A program made the translations under genes and the position numbers. Below are positions 34,476 through 44,040 of a stretch of DNA of 64,000 nt, piece by piece; the first letter of the stretch is position 1; the number at the start of each line of letters is the position of its first letter. The notes below the pieces were generated by a model. It did not search any database. It was not told the origin of the DNA and saw only the letters and a list, made by a program, of their open reading frames with translations. The DNA lies in contig NZ_JABUXW010000001.1 in assembly GCF_014897585.1 (NCBI RefSeq), positions 62,001 through 126,000 on the forward strand. Reading direction: 5' to 3'. Source of the stretch: Brachybacterium tyrofermentans (GTDB lineage: Bacteria > Actinomycetota > Actinomycetes > Actinomycetales > Dermabacteraceae).

Positions 34476-37400
34476 CTAGTCGCCAGAGACCACCACAAAC
34501 TCCTCAAACCGGACGTTGAGCTGTTCCGCTCCGCCCATCTCCTCCGCCACGAGGCCGACGGCGCCTTCCCCTTGCAGGGAGGAGGTGCCATCCGTGGTGG
34601 TCAGCTGCCAGTCCTCGGGTTCATCCGTCCCGATCTCCCACAGCTTCGCCGAGATCGTCGTCGGCGATGAGCCCGTCACCGACACGCGCAGCGTGTACGA
34701 CGCATCCGGTGAGAAGGCCATTCCGTCCAGCATCTGCGTCGCCACGATCTCCTCCCCGCTCACAACGATCAACTCCACCGTGCCGTCGGGCAGGAACGCT
34801 GCCCGGACCGAGTACTGCGAGTCCTCTGTCGTTCGGGCGACCACACCGACCTGGCCGTCCACGGCATCCGCCGCAGCGTCGACGTGGAAGGTCAGGTCGA
34901 CGGTGCTCTGAGAGAGCGACGTCCCGTCGAGCAGCGCATCTACGGATTCTCCGGCGGGGAGATCCAACGCGCCCTCTCCATCGGCGGTTCTGGTCGCCGG
35001 CTCGAGCGCCTCAGCGAGCGTCCATGTGCCGCCGCGCTCTGCGTCGCCCCATCCTGTGTCCGAGCTCCGGTCGAAGTCGTCCTGCACGACCGGTGTCCCG
35101 GACGGCATCGTCGAGTCCTCCGTGGGGGCCGCGTCGGCAGGTGCCGAAGCCTCCTCCTCGTCAGTCGTGTCCGTCGCGTCAGCTGTGTCCTCGGTATCGT
35201 TCGCCGGAGCCGCATCCCCCGCATCGGCCCCGCCGCTCGCGGCCGGGTCCTCTGTGTCGTCGTCCGAGGCGGCCACATCTTCGGCATCGTCCTCCTCCGC
35301 CACGTCCGTCGACTCCTCAGCGGCGGCCTTCTCCTCCGAGTCCTGGTCGTCCTCTGCGGCGCCCTCTGCGTCCGTGCTGCCCGCCGCTTCATCGGCCTCG
35401 GGCGAGTCTCCGGCGTCCTGAACCTCCTCGGACTCGCCTGCCTGGTCTCCGTCCTCGGAGCTGCTCTCGTCGGTCGGGCCAGATTCGGCCTCCGAGGCGT
35501 TCTCCGCCTCCTTCGCCGGGCCCTCGGCAGGCTCGGTGTCCGCCGCCGGATCTGCAACAGGATCAGCGTCCTGTGCCGCATCCGCCTCGGCCCCGGCCTC
35601 GGCCGTCGGATCATCAGCGGGTCCGGGTTCCGGCCCTGCGTCCGAGTCCCGATCGGGTGCCGGCTCGCTGTCCTTCTCCGGCCCGTCGTCCGTCGTCGGG
35701 GGCTGCTCGGCGTCGGGAAGGACGTCCTTCTCGATGACCGGTTCCCTTTCGGGAGCCAGCTCCGCGGGCGGCGCGAGGGCTGCCTTCCGGGCAGCAGGTG
35801 CTTGCCCGCTACCGTCCTGAAGCCGGTAGTCATCGACGCTGATCACGTTCTGGCCCGTGGCCGAACCCGAGCGGTACAGATACACGGCCGAAGAACCCGG
35901 CCCCGCCAGAGCCGAAGCACTCGTGTCCTTGGTCTCCAACTGCCATCCGCTCGGCTCAGCCAGACCGTCAGCCCACACCTTCACCCTGATCGTCGGAGAC
36001 GAGTCCCCGACCACCTCAGTCCGCAGATGGAACACATCCCCGGCAGCCCATTGCTGACCCGACAAAGGAAGAGACGCAAGAACCGCATCGTCACGCTGAA
36101 CCAGCAACCACATCGTGCCATCGGCGCGATGCCAGACCGCCGAACGATACGCGGAGCCGTCGCCGTATCGGGACTTCAGACCGACGTATAACGATCCTGT
36201 CGAGGGACCGGAACCCACCGAGTACGTCATCGCCGAACCGCTCTCGGACAGCGACGTCCCGCCCAGCACCAGATCCCTCCCGGCACCCGGTGACAGCGCC
36301 AGCCTCCCGGCACCGTCGTCAACCGACACCGTCCCAGAATTCCAGCCCGACGATGTCCACGCGCCGCCCACATCCGCCGCACCCCAACCGTTGGAGACCG
36401 TCCGCTCGAACGCATCCGACCCCACGAAGACCTGCTCGGTCACCGAGACCGACTGGGTCGTGCTGTGGGTGGAACCGAGGCTGTCGGTCACCGTCAAGGT
36501 GATCTCGTAGCTCCCGTCCTCCGTGTAGACGTGGGAGGCGTTCTGTCCGGCGGATGTCGCCGTCCCATCGCCCCAGTCCCACTCGTAGGAGAGGGTTGCG
36601 CCGTCCACAGCGACGGAGCCACCGGCGTCCACATCGACCGTGCGTGCGGAACTCGAGGCGTCGAACTGCGCGGTCGGATCGGCATGCACGACACTGACCA
36701 GCTTCGTGACCTCCGCAGTTCCGTCCTGATCGTCGGTGACTGTAAGGGTCACGGTGTAGTCCCCGGCCTCGGCATAGGCATGGGAGACGATCTGCCCGGC
36801 CGAAGTCTCGCCATCACCCCAGTCCCACGCGTATCCGGCGATCTCGCCGTCGGGATCGGAGGAGCCTGACCCGTCTGCGGTAACCGTCAGTCCGTTGGCC
36901 GTCGTCGAAGCAACGGCGATCGGCGCGGAGTTCGGCCCGGTCACATCAATCCGCTGAGTCGTCGTCGACGACAGGCCGTTGCTGTCGAGAACGGTGAGGG
37001 ACACGTCGTACGATCCAGCCGCCGCGTAGTCATGGGTGGCCATCTCACCGCTGCCGACGGAAGTCTTATCCCCGAAATCCCAGGTGTACTGGACAATCGT
37101 CGCTCCCGAGGCCGCCGTCGACGCACCGGCATCGACGCTCACTCCGAGCTCACTCGCCGTGGCGTCGAAGGCAGCTGACGGCGCCTCGAGCCCGTTGCCG
37201 ATACCGAAATGGGTGTTCACCTGGTTGGCGTCGAGCGCATAGCCGTAGACGGCGACCTCGTCGAGGTCACCGTTGAAGTAGTTCGATGACGGCGCATTCG
37301 GCCATCCATTGAGGTTATCGCCGCCGATCCGCCAGTACCCCTGGTATGCCTGGGCTGACGTCACCGACGAGTTCGCATCAACGACAGCCCCATCGACATA

Positions 37401-39584
37401 GAGCGTGATGCCATCTGCGCCCTGGGACGCCACCACGTGGTGCCACTGACCGTCGTTGTACGAGGCGGGGCTCTGCACCGTCTGCGCGCTCCCGGGGTAG
37501 ACGCCGAACACGATCCGGCCGTCATCGCGCATGTAGACGTGCCGGTCGTAGCTACTCGAGCTTCCGGAGGCCGCATCGCCGTAGCCCATCAGCTTTCCGC
37601 CTCTGGTGCTGGTGGTGCGCACCCACAGCTCGGTGGAGAATGCCGTCGAGACCGTGGCCCTCGCGCTCGAGACGACCCTCCCTGACGTGGTCCCGTCGAA
37701 GGTCGAGTACCCGGTGGAGGAGTTGTCGATGCCAGGCTGCTCAGCGTCGACGCCGCCGCCGAACACCGGCGGGTTCGAGCCGGCCCAGTCCTGGCGGGTG
37801 TCGCCGAGCGGGTAGTACAGCTGAGGCGAGTCGTCGAGCACAGCCGAGACATAGTCCGATGCGACCCCGGCCGCGGCCGTCACCGTGACGGGGGCACTGG
37901 TCGCCGCGTTGCCATCGCCGTCCCTCGCCACGACCGTGTAGGTGTACTGCGTACCTGGGGTCGCGGTGGTGTCCTCGAGGGTCATGCTCGGCTGGTTCCA
38001 CCAGGTCGACGAAGCCTCCAGCGTGGCGACCGGTGCGCTCGTGCCGGAACGCCTCAGCTCGTAGGTGAGGTCCATGTCGTCGCGGTCCCAGTTGGCCGCG
38101 AAGGAGACCCGCGCTCGACCGGAGACGACGGAGTTCCCGACCGGCTGCCATGCCGATCCGGAGAGCCGGGGCCCGTTCTTCGCCCCCGCGGGAGGGCTCT
38201 TCGCGAACCGGACGATCCCTTCGAACTGCGCATTATTGACGCTGACGAACTCGCCGGCGATCGAGATGGTGTCCCCGACGCCGGTGATGGACAGGCCCGC
38301 TTGCCCCAGCCCGGAGGTGGTCCCGACCAGGAAGTCCGGGTACCAGGCATAGGCCGACGGGCCCGGGGTGCCTTCCCAGTTCTGGTAGGTGCCCCCTGCG
38401 TGGGGGTTCCGGCCCAGAAGGCCTCGGGCATCTGCCGTGTACGCCTCGGCGTACCGGTACTGGCGCGTGCTCTGCTCCGGGTGCAGCCCCATGGTCGAGC
38501 AGGCATGCGTGTGGCTGGTGGTGTAGACGGTCTCCCCGGTCGAGTAGACGCCGTAGTGGTCGCCGAGGCAGTCGGCGATCCAGCGCACGGCCCCGGTCTC
38601 AGCCTCCGCGGCGAAAGTACCCTCCAAATTGCCGGTGGTCACGCCGGCGAACACCCATCCTGTTCCATAGACGCCGCTGTCGTCCGCAGCGAGCGCGAAA
38701 ATTCCTGCCTTACCGGCATCTCCACCTGAACTGGACCCGTTCTTCACGGTCTGCGTGAGCGCCCAGTTCGCATCTACAGCGCCGGTCAGTTCATTGACAG
38801 CGGCGGCACCGCGCATCGCCGTGTTCCCGTTCACGCTGGCAAAACGCCCGGCGACGATGATCTTCTGACCACCAGGGTCTGCAACCATGGCGTCAATCTG
38901 CCGATCCGACTGGGGCGCCCATGGCATGAGAGCACCATTGCCGGCACTGAATGCCGCCGCGTTCGTCCGCGGCGTCCCATTGGCCTGTGTGAACAGACCG
39001 CCGGCGTACACGGTCGCGCCCTTGGCGACGAGGGCATAGACCCCGCTGCCCCCGACTGAAGGCTTGAAGCTCGTGATCAGCTGTCCGGTCGTGGCGTCGA
39101 GCGCGGCGATGCTGTAGCGGACCTGGCCGTTGACCGAGCTGAACGAGCCACCGATGTAGATCCGGCTGCCGTCGGGCGACGCCGCCACGGCCTTGATGAC
39201 CCCGTTGACCTGGGGCGCGAAGGGAAGCAGGTCACCGGTGTTGATGTCATAGGCGAGGACGTTCGAGCGGGCGGTGAGCTGTGTGCCGGGCGCCGCCAGC
39301 GGAGCGCGCGCATTGTCGAAGTCCCCGACGGCGTAGACGGTGGAACCGATCGTCGCCTGCGCCCAGACGTACCCGTTGTCGATCTGGACCGTCGGGATCG
39401 GGTCTGCGGTGACGACGTTGTCATCGCGCTGCAGCAGGGGTGGTGGGGACGGCAGCTCGACAGCGTCAGCCGCGAGGTCGGGGGTGAGGGCGAACGCTGC
39501 CGTGAGCCCTCCGATGACCAGTGTCAGCGCAGTCAGGAGGCCGAAGCCCCGCCGCATCATGTCGCGCCTGTGCGAAGTGCTCAT
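34476..39584 (-). CDS. Giant secreted PKD/LamG surface protein
   Basis: This is a 1702-residue secreted protein. A signal peptide (about residues 12-33) is followed by a beta-propeller-like region (about 48-470), a Fn3-like domain (about 471-571) and a LamG/concanavalin-like domain (about 575-790). Three PKD domains (about 798-1048, each with WDWGDG or WDFGDK) and two related beta-sandwich modules (about 1051-1255 and 1494-1702) complete it. The two modules are separated by a linker of about 215 residues that is nearly all Asp, Glu and Ala. There is no LPXTG anchor. The start at 39584 follows AGGGGA. An alternative GTG at 39635 overlaps the lipoprotein stop. It is likely an exopolysaccharide- or wall-binding matrix protein. 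Confidence 0.85.
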   Translation of the reverse strand: MSTSHRRDMMRRGFGLLTALTLVIGGLTAAFALTPDLAADAVELPSPPPLLQRDDNVVTADPIPTVQIDNGYVWAQATIGSTVYAVGDFDNARAPLAAPGTQLTARSNVLAYDINTGDLLPFAPQVNGVIKAVAASPDGSRIYIGGSFSSVNGQVRYSIAALDATTGQLITSFKPSVGGSGVYALVAKGATVYAGGLFTQANGTPRTNAAAFSAGNGALMPWAPQSDRQIDAMVADPGGQKIIVAGRFASVNGNTAMRGAAAVNELTGAVDANWALTQTVKNGSSSGGDAGKAGIFALAADDSGVYGTGWVFAGVTTGNLEGTFAAEAETGAVRWIADCLGDHYGVYSTGETVYTTSHTHACSTMGLHPEQSTRQYRYAEAYTADARGLLGRNPHAGGTYQNWEGTPGPSAYAWYPDFLVGTTSGLGQAGLSITGVGDTISIAGEFVSVNNAQFEGIVRFAKSPPAGAKNGPRLSGSAWQPVGNSVVSGRARVSFAANWDRDDMDLTYELRRSGTSAPVATLEASSTWWNQPSMTLEDTTATPGTQYTYTVVARDGDGNAATSAPVTVTAAAGVASDYVSAVLDDSPQLYYPLGDTRQDWAGSNPPVFGGGVDAEQPGIDNSSTGYSTFDGTTSGRVVSSARATVSTAFSTELWVRTTSTRGGKLMGYGDAASGSSSSYDRHVYMRDDGRIVFGVYPGSAQTVQSPASYNDGQWHHVVASQGADGITLYVDGAVVDANSSVTSAQAYQGYWRIGGDNLNGWPNAPSSNYFNGDLDEVAVYGYALDANQVNTHFGIGNGLEAPSAAFDATASELGVSVDAGASTAASGATIVQYTWDFGDKTSVGSGEMATHDYAAAGSYDVSLTVLDSNGLSSTTTQRIDVTGPNSAPIAVASTTANGLTVTADGSGSSDPDGEIAGYAWDWGDGETSAGQIVSHAYAEAGDYTVTLTVTDDQDGTAEVTKLVSVVHADPTAQFDASSSARTVDVDAGGSVAVDGATLSYEWDWGDGTATSAGQNASHVYTEDGSYEITLTVTDSLGSTHSTTQSVSVTEQVFVGSDAFERTVSNGWGAADVGGAWTSSGWNSGTVSVDDGAGRLALSPGAGRDLVLGGTSLSESGSAMTYSVGSGPSTGSLYVGLKSRYGDGSAYRSAVWHRADGTMWLLVQRDDAVLASLPLSGQQWAAGDVFHLRTEVVGDSSPTIRVKVWADGLAEPSGWQLETKDTSASALAGPGSSAVYLYRSGSATGQNVISVDDYRLQDGSGQAPAARKAALAPPAELAPEREPVIEKDVLPDAEQPPTTDDGPEKDSEPAPDRDSDAGPEPGPADDPTAEAGAEADAAQDADPVADPAADTEPAEGPAKEAENASEAESGPTDESSSEDGDQAGESEEVQDAGDSPEADEAAGSTDAEGAAEDDQDSEEKAAAEESTDVAEEDDAEDVAASDDDTEDPAASGGADAGDAAPANDTEDTADATDTTDEEEASAPADAAPTEDSTMPSGTPVVQDDFDRSSDTGWGDAERGGTWTLAEALEPATRTADGEGALDLPAGESVDALLDGTSLSQSTVDLTFHVDAAADAVDGQVGVVARTTEDSQYSVRAAFLPDGTVELIVVSGEEIVATQMLDGMAFSPDASYTLRVSVTGSSPTTISAKLWEIGTDEPEDWQLTTTDGTSSLQGEGAVGLVAEEMGGAEQLNVRFEEFVVVSGD

Positions 39585-39631
39585 CGTGGTCCCCTGTCGG
39601 GTGGTCCTGGAGGTCGAGCTGCGAGGAATGC

Positions 39632-40399
39632 TCACGGGGTGCCGCCGGTGAATACGGCGACGGGTTCGCCGGCGGAGTAGTTGACGCTCACCGTGACGGA
39701 CCGTTCGTCCGCCGGGTCGAGCATGAAGACGTAGGTGCCCACTGCCGTGGATCCGGCCGGCACCTCGCCGTACAACGGATCGTGCGGGGCCGCCCAGGTG
39801 GGGATGCCCATCTCGCCGTCGTCGGCGATCAGCGAGACGACGGCGGAGCTGACGGGCAGCGGGGCCTTCGTGTCATTGGCGATCGTCACGCTGACGACGA
39901 CGGCGCTCCCCGAGTACTCACCGGGGGTGGAGGCCTTGATGGAGGTGGTCTCGACCGAGGACAGGGAGACCACCACATCCGTCGGGAGCGCGATGGCGTC
40001 GTCGAGGGAGCCGTCGACCTCCGGCAGCTCGGGCGCCGCGGTCGGCCCCTCCTCGGTCGGGTCCTCGGGCGCCTGCCAGGTGCTCGACGGAGGCTCCGTC
40101 GGATCTGCGGGCTGTTCGTCGGCCGTGGGATCACCCTGGTCCGATGGGTCCCCACCCCCTGTCGGGGAATCCGTGCCGGGAGTCCCGCCACCGGCGGTCG
40201 GAGACTCGTCGGTGCTCGGGGTCTCCTCCTGGGGTGCAGACGTCCCGCCCTCACGCTGCGAAGGCGGCTCATCGGCCTCTGGAGGCGCCGGGGTGCATCC
40301 GGCGAGCGTCAGGGACAGGAGGAGCGCGGGCGTCGCGAGGACAGCGGCCACCTTCCGGTGCCGGGCCCCGGAGGGCCGATGGCAGAACGTGCTGAGCAT
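39632..40399 (-). CDS. Pro/Thr/Glu-rich lipoprotein
   Basis: This 255-residue protein has a type II signal peptide ending in the lipobox LTLAGC, then a low-complexity linker of about 100 residues rich in Pro, Thr, Glu and Gly, and a C-terminal beta-sandwich (DVVVSLSSVETTSIKA to VNYSAGEPVAVFTGG). No family was recognised. It is the partner of the giant PKD protein just downstream, with which it is probably co-transcribed. The ATG at 40399 is preferred. A GTG at 40438 would add 13 residues. Confidence 0.75.
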   Translation of the reverse strand: MLSTFCHRPSGARHRKVAAVLATPALLLSLTLAGCTPAPPEADEPPSQREGGTSAPQEETPSTDESPTAGGGTPGTDSPTGGGDPSDQGDPTADEQPADPTEPPSSTWQAPEDPTEEGPTAAPELPEVDGSLDDAIALPTDVVVSLSSVETTSIKASTPGEYSGSAVVVSVTIANDTKAPLPVSSAVVSLIADDGEMGIPTWAAPHDPLYGEVPAGSTAVGTYVFMLDPADERSVTVSVNYSAGEPVAVFTGGTP

Positions 40400-40478
40400 C
40401 CCCAGCCCCCAGTCTCCCGCAGATCCACGGACCGCCACAGTGCGGCCATACCGCGAAGATGCGGCTCAGTTGACATCG

Positions 40479-40520
40479 TAAGTGTTCGGACATACTTCGC
40501 GCAACGGGCATATCGGACTT
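40479..40520. promoter_or_regulatory. Lipoprotein-PKD promoter region with exopolysaccharide motif copies
   Basis: GGGCATATCGGACTT (40506-40520) is a good match to the motif GGGCAWWWCGGACAW. A weaker copy ending in TTCGGACAT lies at 40479-40493. On the - strand TTGCGC-N18-TACGAT (-10 at 40475-40480) is a plausible promoter for the lipoprotein gene, and the weaker copy overlaps its spacer. The region lies at and beyond the 3' end of the phosphatase gene. Confidence 0.5.
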
Positions 40521-41160
40521 ACGGGCGCACTGTCACACCTCCACGGATCGCCCGCCCTCCCAGCTGTCCGAGGATCGCCGTCGACGCCTCGGCGACATCG
40601 TGCAGGGTCCGTCGATGCTCTCGCGGTCCATGAATGTGCCCATCGACGATGTCGCGTCCGTCAGCACCCCGCGCCCGCCACCATCCCGAGCGCCGCGCGG
40701 GCACCGGACCCTTGGCGGTTCGCGCACCGTCGAGATACATGGCATACAAGGACACGGCCCCGACGCGCCGAGCGGAGGACTCCGGCGTGAAGCCCTCCCC
40801 GAGATAGGCGGCCTCCCGCATCGTGTAGACACGGTCCCGCACCTGGGGCGCCATGCCGACGATCTCCGAGCGCACATCCCTGGCCATCGCCAGGATCAGG
40901 GTCGCCTCGTCCAGCAGCCCCCTGGTGAGCGGCCGCGAGCGATGGGACGCCGCACCGTCCGGCCGCCGGCCGCCGGCCGCCAGCTGCTCGGCGGCGAGAG
41001 CGCACATCGCGGACCCCGTGCGGGCATGGACTCCTGCACTCTCGATCCGAACGCCTGGGCTATCGCCCAGCCCACGGCGCAGAAGGAGCTCCGCCAGAGG
41101 GGATCGACAGATATTGGCCGAACAGACGAGCAGGATCAGTTCCGACCCGGAGGTGCTCAC
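40519..41160 (-). CDS. Low-molecular-weight protein-tyrosine phosphatase
   Basis: This 213-residue protein has the N-terminal phosphate loop VCSANICRSP (Cys13, Arg19; CX5R), which is diagnostic of LMW-PTPs. A distal Asp pair (GRDIVDGH) stands where the general acid is expected, but the canonical DPYG/DPF is not obvious. It would dephosphorylate the BY-kinase (31777-33132), the usual Wzb/Wzc pairing. The GTG start overlaps the upstream stop in a GTGA (41157-41160). It is longer than typical (150-190 residues). Confidence 0.85.
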   Translation of the reverse strand: MSTSGSELILLVCSANICRSPLAELLLRRGLGDSPGVRIESAGVHARTGSAMCALAAEQLAAGGRRPDGAASHRSRPLTRGLLDEATLILAMARDVRSEIVGMAPQVRDRVYTMREAAYLGEGFTPESSARRVGAVSLYAMYLDGARTAKGPVPARRSGWWRARGADGRDIVDGHIHGPREHRRTLHDVAEASTAILGQLGGRAIRGGVTVRP

Positions 41161-41879
41161 CGCACTGTCCCGAGTTCGCCCATCTCGCGGAACCATTTCA
41201 CGGCGGCAAGCGCCAGGAACGCGATGGACACCAGGGCGAGCGCCCCGTATCCGACGAGGAATGCCGGCGCCCACCCCCAGAGCACGAACACCAGGCAGAC
41301 GAGCCCGAAGTCGGTGGGCAGCACGAGGAGCGAACGACGCAGCGTCCCCCCGCCGCGTTCATGAGTAGAGGCGACCGCATGCTTACCCTTGAGCAGGTCG
41401 TTCAACAGCATCGCCGTAAAGGTCGTGGAGGCGACGACGGCGAAGGCCAGAGGGACCACCAGGGCCCACACCCACCCCTCGGGCAGGCTGCGATAGAGAC
41501 CGACGAGCACCGCGAGATGCAGCGAGGAGATCTTCAGGGTGTCGATGAAGTGGTCCAGCCACTCCCCCTGCGGGCTCCCGCCGCCTCGGAGCCGCGCGAC
41601 CTGACCATCGGCCGAGTCCCAGGCGTACCCGAGGACCAGCAGCAGCGCGACCACGAACCCTGTCACCGGGATGACCGGAGCAACCACGATCAGAGCAATC
41701 GCCGCGAAGGAATGCGCAGCACTGATCGCCGAGACCTGATTGGGCGTGAGCCCCAGCCGGTGCCCTACGGCGGCGAGCGCGCGCCCGAGCTTTCGGTTCA
41801 CGTAGACCGAGTAGGCGGGAGCCCCACGCGCGTGACCCTTCTGCGCGCTCTCGAGACTTCGATACGCCGCGATGGTCAC
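41157..41879 (-). CDS. CDP-alcohol phosphatidyltransferase family membrane protein
   Basis: This 240-residue protein has about six spans. The full catalytic motif D(x)2DG(x)2AR(x)8G(x)3D(x)3D is present (DSADGQVARL from about residue 88, then GEWLDHFID). It would transfer a phospho-alcohol from a CDP-linked donor to a lipid or glycan acceptor. It heads the - strand run in the exopolysaccharide locus, so polymer decoration is plausible. The TagD-like CTP transferase at 58938 could supply a CDP-donor. The GTG at 41879 is preferred because GGAGG lies about 8 nt upstream. Confidence 0.85.
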   Translation of the reverse strand: MTIAAYRSLESAQKGHARGAPAYSVYVNRKLGRALAAVGHRLGLTPNQVSAISAAHSFAAIALIVVAPVIPVTGFVVALLLVLGYAWDSADGQVARLRGGGSPQGEWLDHFIDTLKISSLHLAVLVGLYRSLPEGWVWALVVPLAFAVVASTTFTAMLLNDLLKGKHAVASTHERGGGTLRRSLLVLPTDFGLVCLVFVLWGWAPAFLVGYGALALVSIAFLALAAVKWFREMGELGTVR

Positions 41880-41939
41880 GGGGGCTCCTCCCTGCCGTGC
41901 AGTCACACTGGCAGCTCACCGCCCGGGAAATCCGGGGGA

Positions 41940-41977
41940 TATCGTGACATGATACGCATCTAGGGCAAAATGGACAT
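41940..41977. promoter_or_regulatory. Divergent promoter with exopolysaccharide motif and a 15-bp near-palindrome
   Basis: GGGCAAAATGGACAT (41963-41977) matches the shared motif. On the - strand ATGTCC-N17-TATCAT (-10 at 41949-41954) forms a promoter for the CDP-alcohol transferase run, with its -35 inside the motif. TATCGTGACATGATA (41940-41954) is a near-palindrome over that -10. The + strand gene at 42084 may use GTGACA and CAAAAT boxes in the same stretch. Confidence 0.55.
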
Positions 41978-42083
41978 GGGTCTCGTCGATGGCGCCTGAC
42001 GAGCCAGTAAATCCCCGTCGACGAGGGCGCCCCCTACGGACGGACAGGCCGGGATCGTGACCGGCGAAAGAGGTGACGCGAAC

Positions 42084-43970
42084 ATGTCTGCACTGACCAC
42101 GACCGCGTATGCGGTGATCATCGTCAACTATGGCGATCCCGCGCTGATCGCGGCGAACATCGGGGCCGATGTGGATGCGGACGAGCACGCCCTGGTCGTG
42201 GTCGTCGACAACTACTCGTCCGACCACGCTCGAACTCAGGCCCGGTCCCTCGCGCACGAGCGCGGATGGGCATTCGTCGCCTCGCCGAACGATGGCTTCG
42301 GCGCCGGAGTCAATCGTGGTGTCGTTGCCGCCCGCGCCCAGGGACACACCGCACTCATCACCCTGAACCCCGACGCGGTCGCCTCGGCCGACGTGCTCCG
42401 AGAGCTCGGCCGTCATGTCGCTGCAGATCCGCTCGCACTGGTCTCCCCGTTCATGGACTCCGGGGACGGACGCCCCCATTTCCGCGGCGCGCGGGTGAAC
42501 CGGCGCACCGGGCAGATGCGGTCCGGCTGGTCGGAGGGCGACCAGGACCCCGAGTGGGCGAACTGGCTCAGCGGGGCGTGCCTGGCGTTCAGCGCCGAGG
42601 CCTTCGACGCGCTCGGCGGGTTCAGCGAGGACTTCTTCCTCTACTGGGAGGACGTCGACATCTCCCGCCGAGCGGCAGAGCAGGGGATGCGGCTCGAGAT
42701 CCGCCCCGATCTCCTCGTCGTGCACGATGAAGGCGGCACACAGGACGCCGGGAGCGCCCGGACGAAGTCGCCGACCTACTACCGATACAACATCCGCAAT
42801 CGGATGCTGTTCGGGAGGCGGCACGCGCGAGGGCGGGACTGGGCGCGGTGGGTGCTCGCCTCCCCTCGCCAGTCCGCCCTGATCTGGATGCGTGGAGGCC
42901 GGAAACAGGCAATCACCGAGCCACGCGGTCTCGTCGCGGCACTGCAAGGATTCGGCGACGGGACGGCCCACCTGCTTCGTCGTCCGCGATCACTGCCCAC
43001 CCCCGCTGTGCATACGGGCGCTCCGCCGGAGCGCAGCCCGGAGCCCACCAGCCTTTTGCGTATCACGATCGCCATCCCGTCGTACAAGCGCCCGGAGCGA
43101 TTGGCAGAGCTGTTGTCGGCACTCCCGGACCGCATGGCGGAGACCTCGGGCGCCCACGTAGATGTTCTCGTCGTCGACAACGACCCCGAGGGCTCGGCTC
43201 TCGACGTCACCCGGGTAGCAGCGACAGATGTGAAGTATGCCCACGAAACGACACCAGGTATATCTGCGGCACGGAACCGGGCCCTCGCCGAGTGTCGCGA
43301 CAGTGATCTGATCGCTTTTCTCGACGATGACGAGATCCCCCGAACTGGATGGCTCGCAACCCTGGTAGAAGTCTGGCGCGAACATCGTGCCGCAGCCGTC
43401 GCCGGCCGGCTCATCTCCGTCTTCGAGGAGGGCACGGATCCCTGGATGATCGCCTCAGGGACCTTCTACCGCCGCCAACGTCCTACCGGGACCCATCTGC
43501 CGACTGCTTCGACCGCCAACCTGCTCCTGGACAGGAGACAGATCCAGGAGCTCGGGCTTCGTTTCGATGAAGCGCTCGGACTCAGCGGCGGGGAGGACAC
43601 GATGTTCACTCGACAGCTCGTCGAACGCGGCGGCGCCATCGTGTGGTGCAACGAGTCCGAGGTCGAGGACACCGTCGCTCCGAGCCGCCTTACACGGGAG
43701 TGGGCCGCTCAGCGGGCCTACAGCGCCGCCAACGGCCTGGTCCATGTGACCCTTCGCCTCACGCCGAGCCCAGCTCGCCGCATGGCTCTTCGGAGTCGAT
43801 TCCTCCTGGGCGGGACTGCCCGCGTCGCCGCCGGGTTGGCGCGGCACCGGTATGGTCGCGCCTCCCGTCGCCTCGTGCACGATGCACAGGGCTACCGAAC
43901 GTTCCACCGCGGGCGAGGAATGCTCGCCGGCGCCAGAGGGCATCTCTATCAGGAGTACTCCCGGCCGTGA
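42084..43970 (+). CDS. Two-domain family 2 glycosyltransferase
   Basis: This 628-residue protein carries two GT-A domains. The first (about residues 5-260) is WbbL-like, with NYGDPALIAANI, LNPDA, GACLAFSAEAFDALGGFSEDFFLYWEDVD. The second (about 325-560) has IPSYKRPERLAELL, VVDNDPEG, FLDDDEIP and GLSGGEDTMF. The second domain is clearly homologous to the separate glycosyltransferase at 45434-46408. The ATG at 42084 follows AGAGGTGA by 7 nt. It probably adds two sugars or forms one linkage with two sites. Confidence 0.87.
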   Translation: MSALTTTAYAVIIVNYGDPALIAANIGADVDADEHALVVVVDNYSSDHARTQARSLAHERGWAFVASPNDGFGAGVNRGVVAARAQGHTALITLNPDAVASADVLRELGRHVAADPLALVSPFMDSGDGRPHFRGARVNRRTGQMRSGWSEGDQDPEWANWLSGACLAFSAEAFDALGGFSEDFFLYWEDVDISRRAAEQGMRLEIRPDLLVVHDEGGTQDAGSARTKSPTYYRYNIRNRMLFGRRHARGRDWARWVLASPRQSALIWMRGGRKQAITEPRGLVAALQGFGDGTAHLLRRPRSLPTPAVHTGAPPERSPEPTSLLRITIAIPSYKRPERLAELLSALPDRMAETSGAHVDVLVVDNDPEGSALDVTRVAATDVKYAHETTPGISAARNRALAECRDSDLIAFLDDDEIPRTGWLATLVEVWREHRAAAVAGRLISVFEEGTDPWMIASGTFYRRQRPTGTHLPTASTANLLLDRRQIQELGLRFDEALGLSGGEDTMFTRQLVERGGAIVWCNESEVEDTVAPSRLTREWAAQRAYSAANGLVHVTLRLTPSPARRMALRSRFLLGGTARVAAGLARHRYGRASRRLVHDAQGYRTFHRGRGMLAGARGHLYQEYSRP

Positions 43971-44040
43971 GATCGCTTCCCCAGCCGTTCAGTCGCCCCA
44001 CCCCGATCCATCGTCTAGCGCCAGAACGGATACTCCCCTC

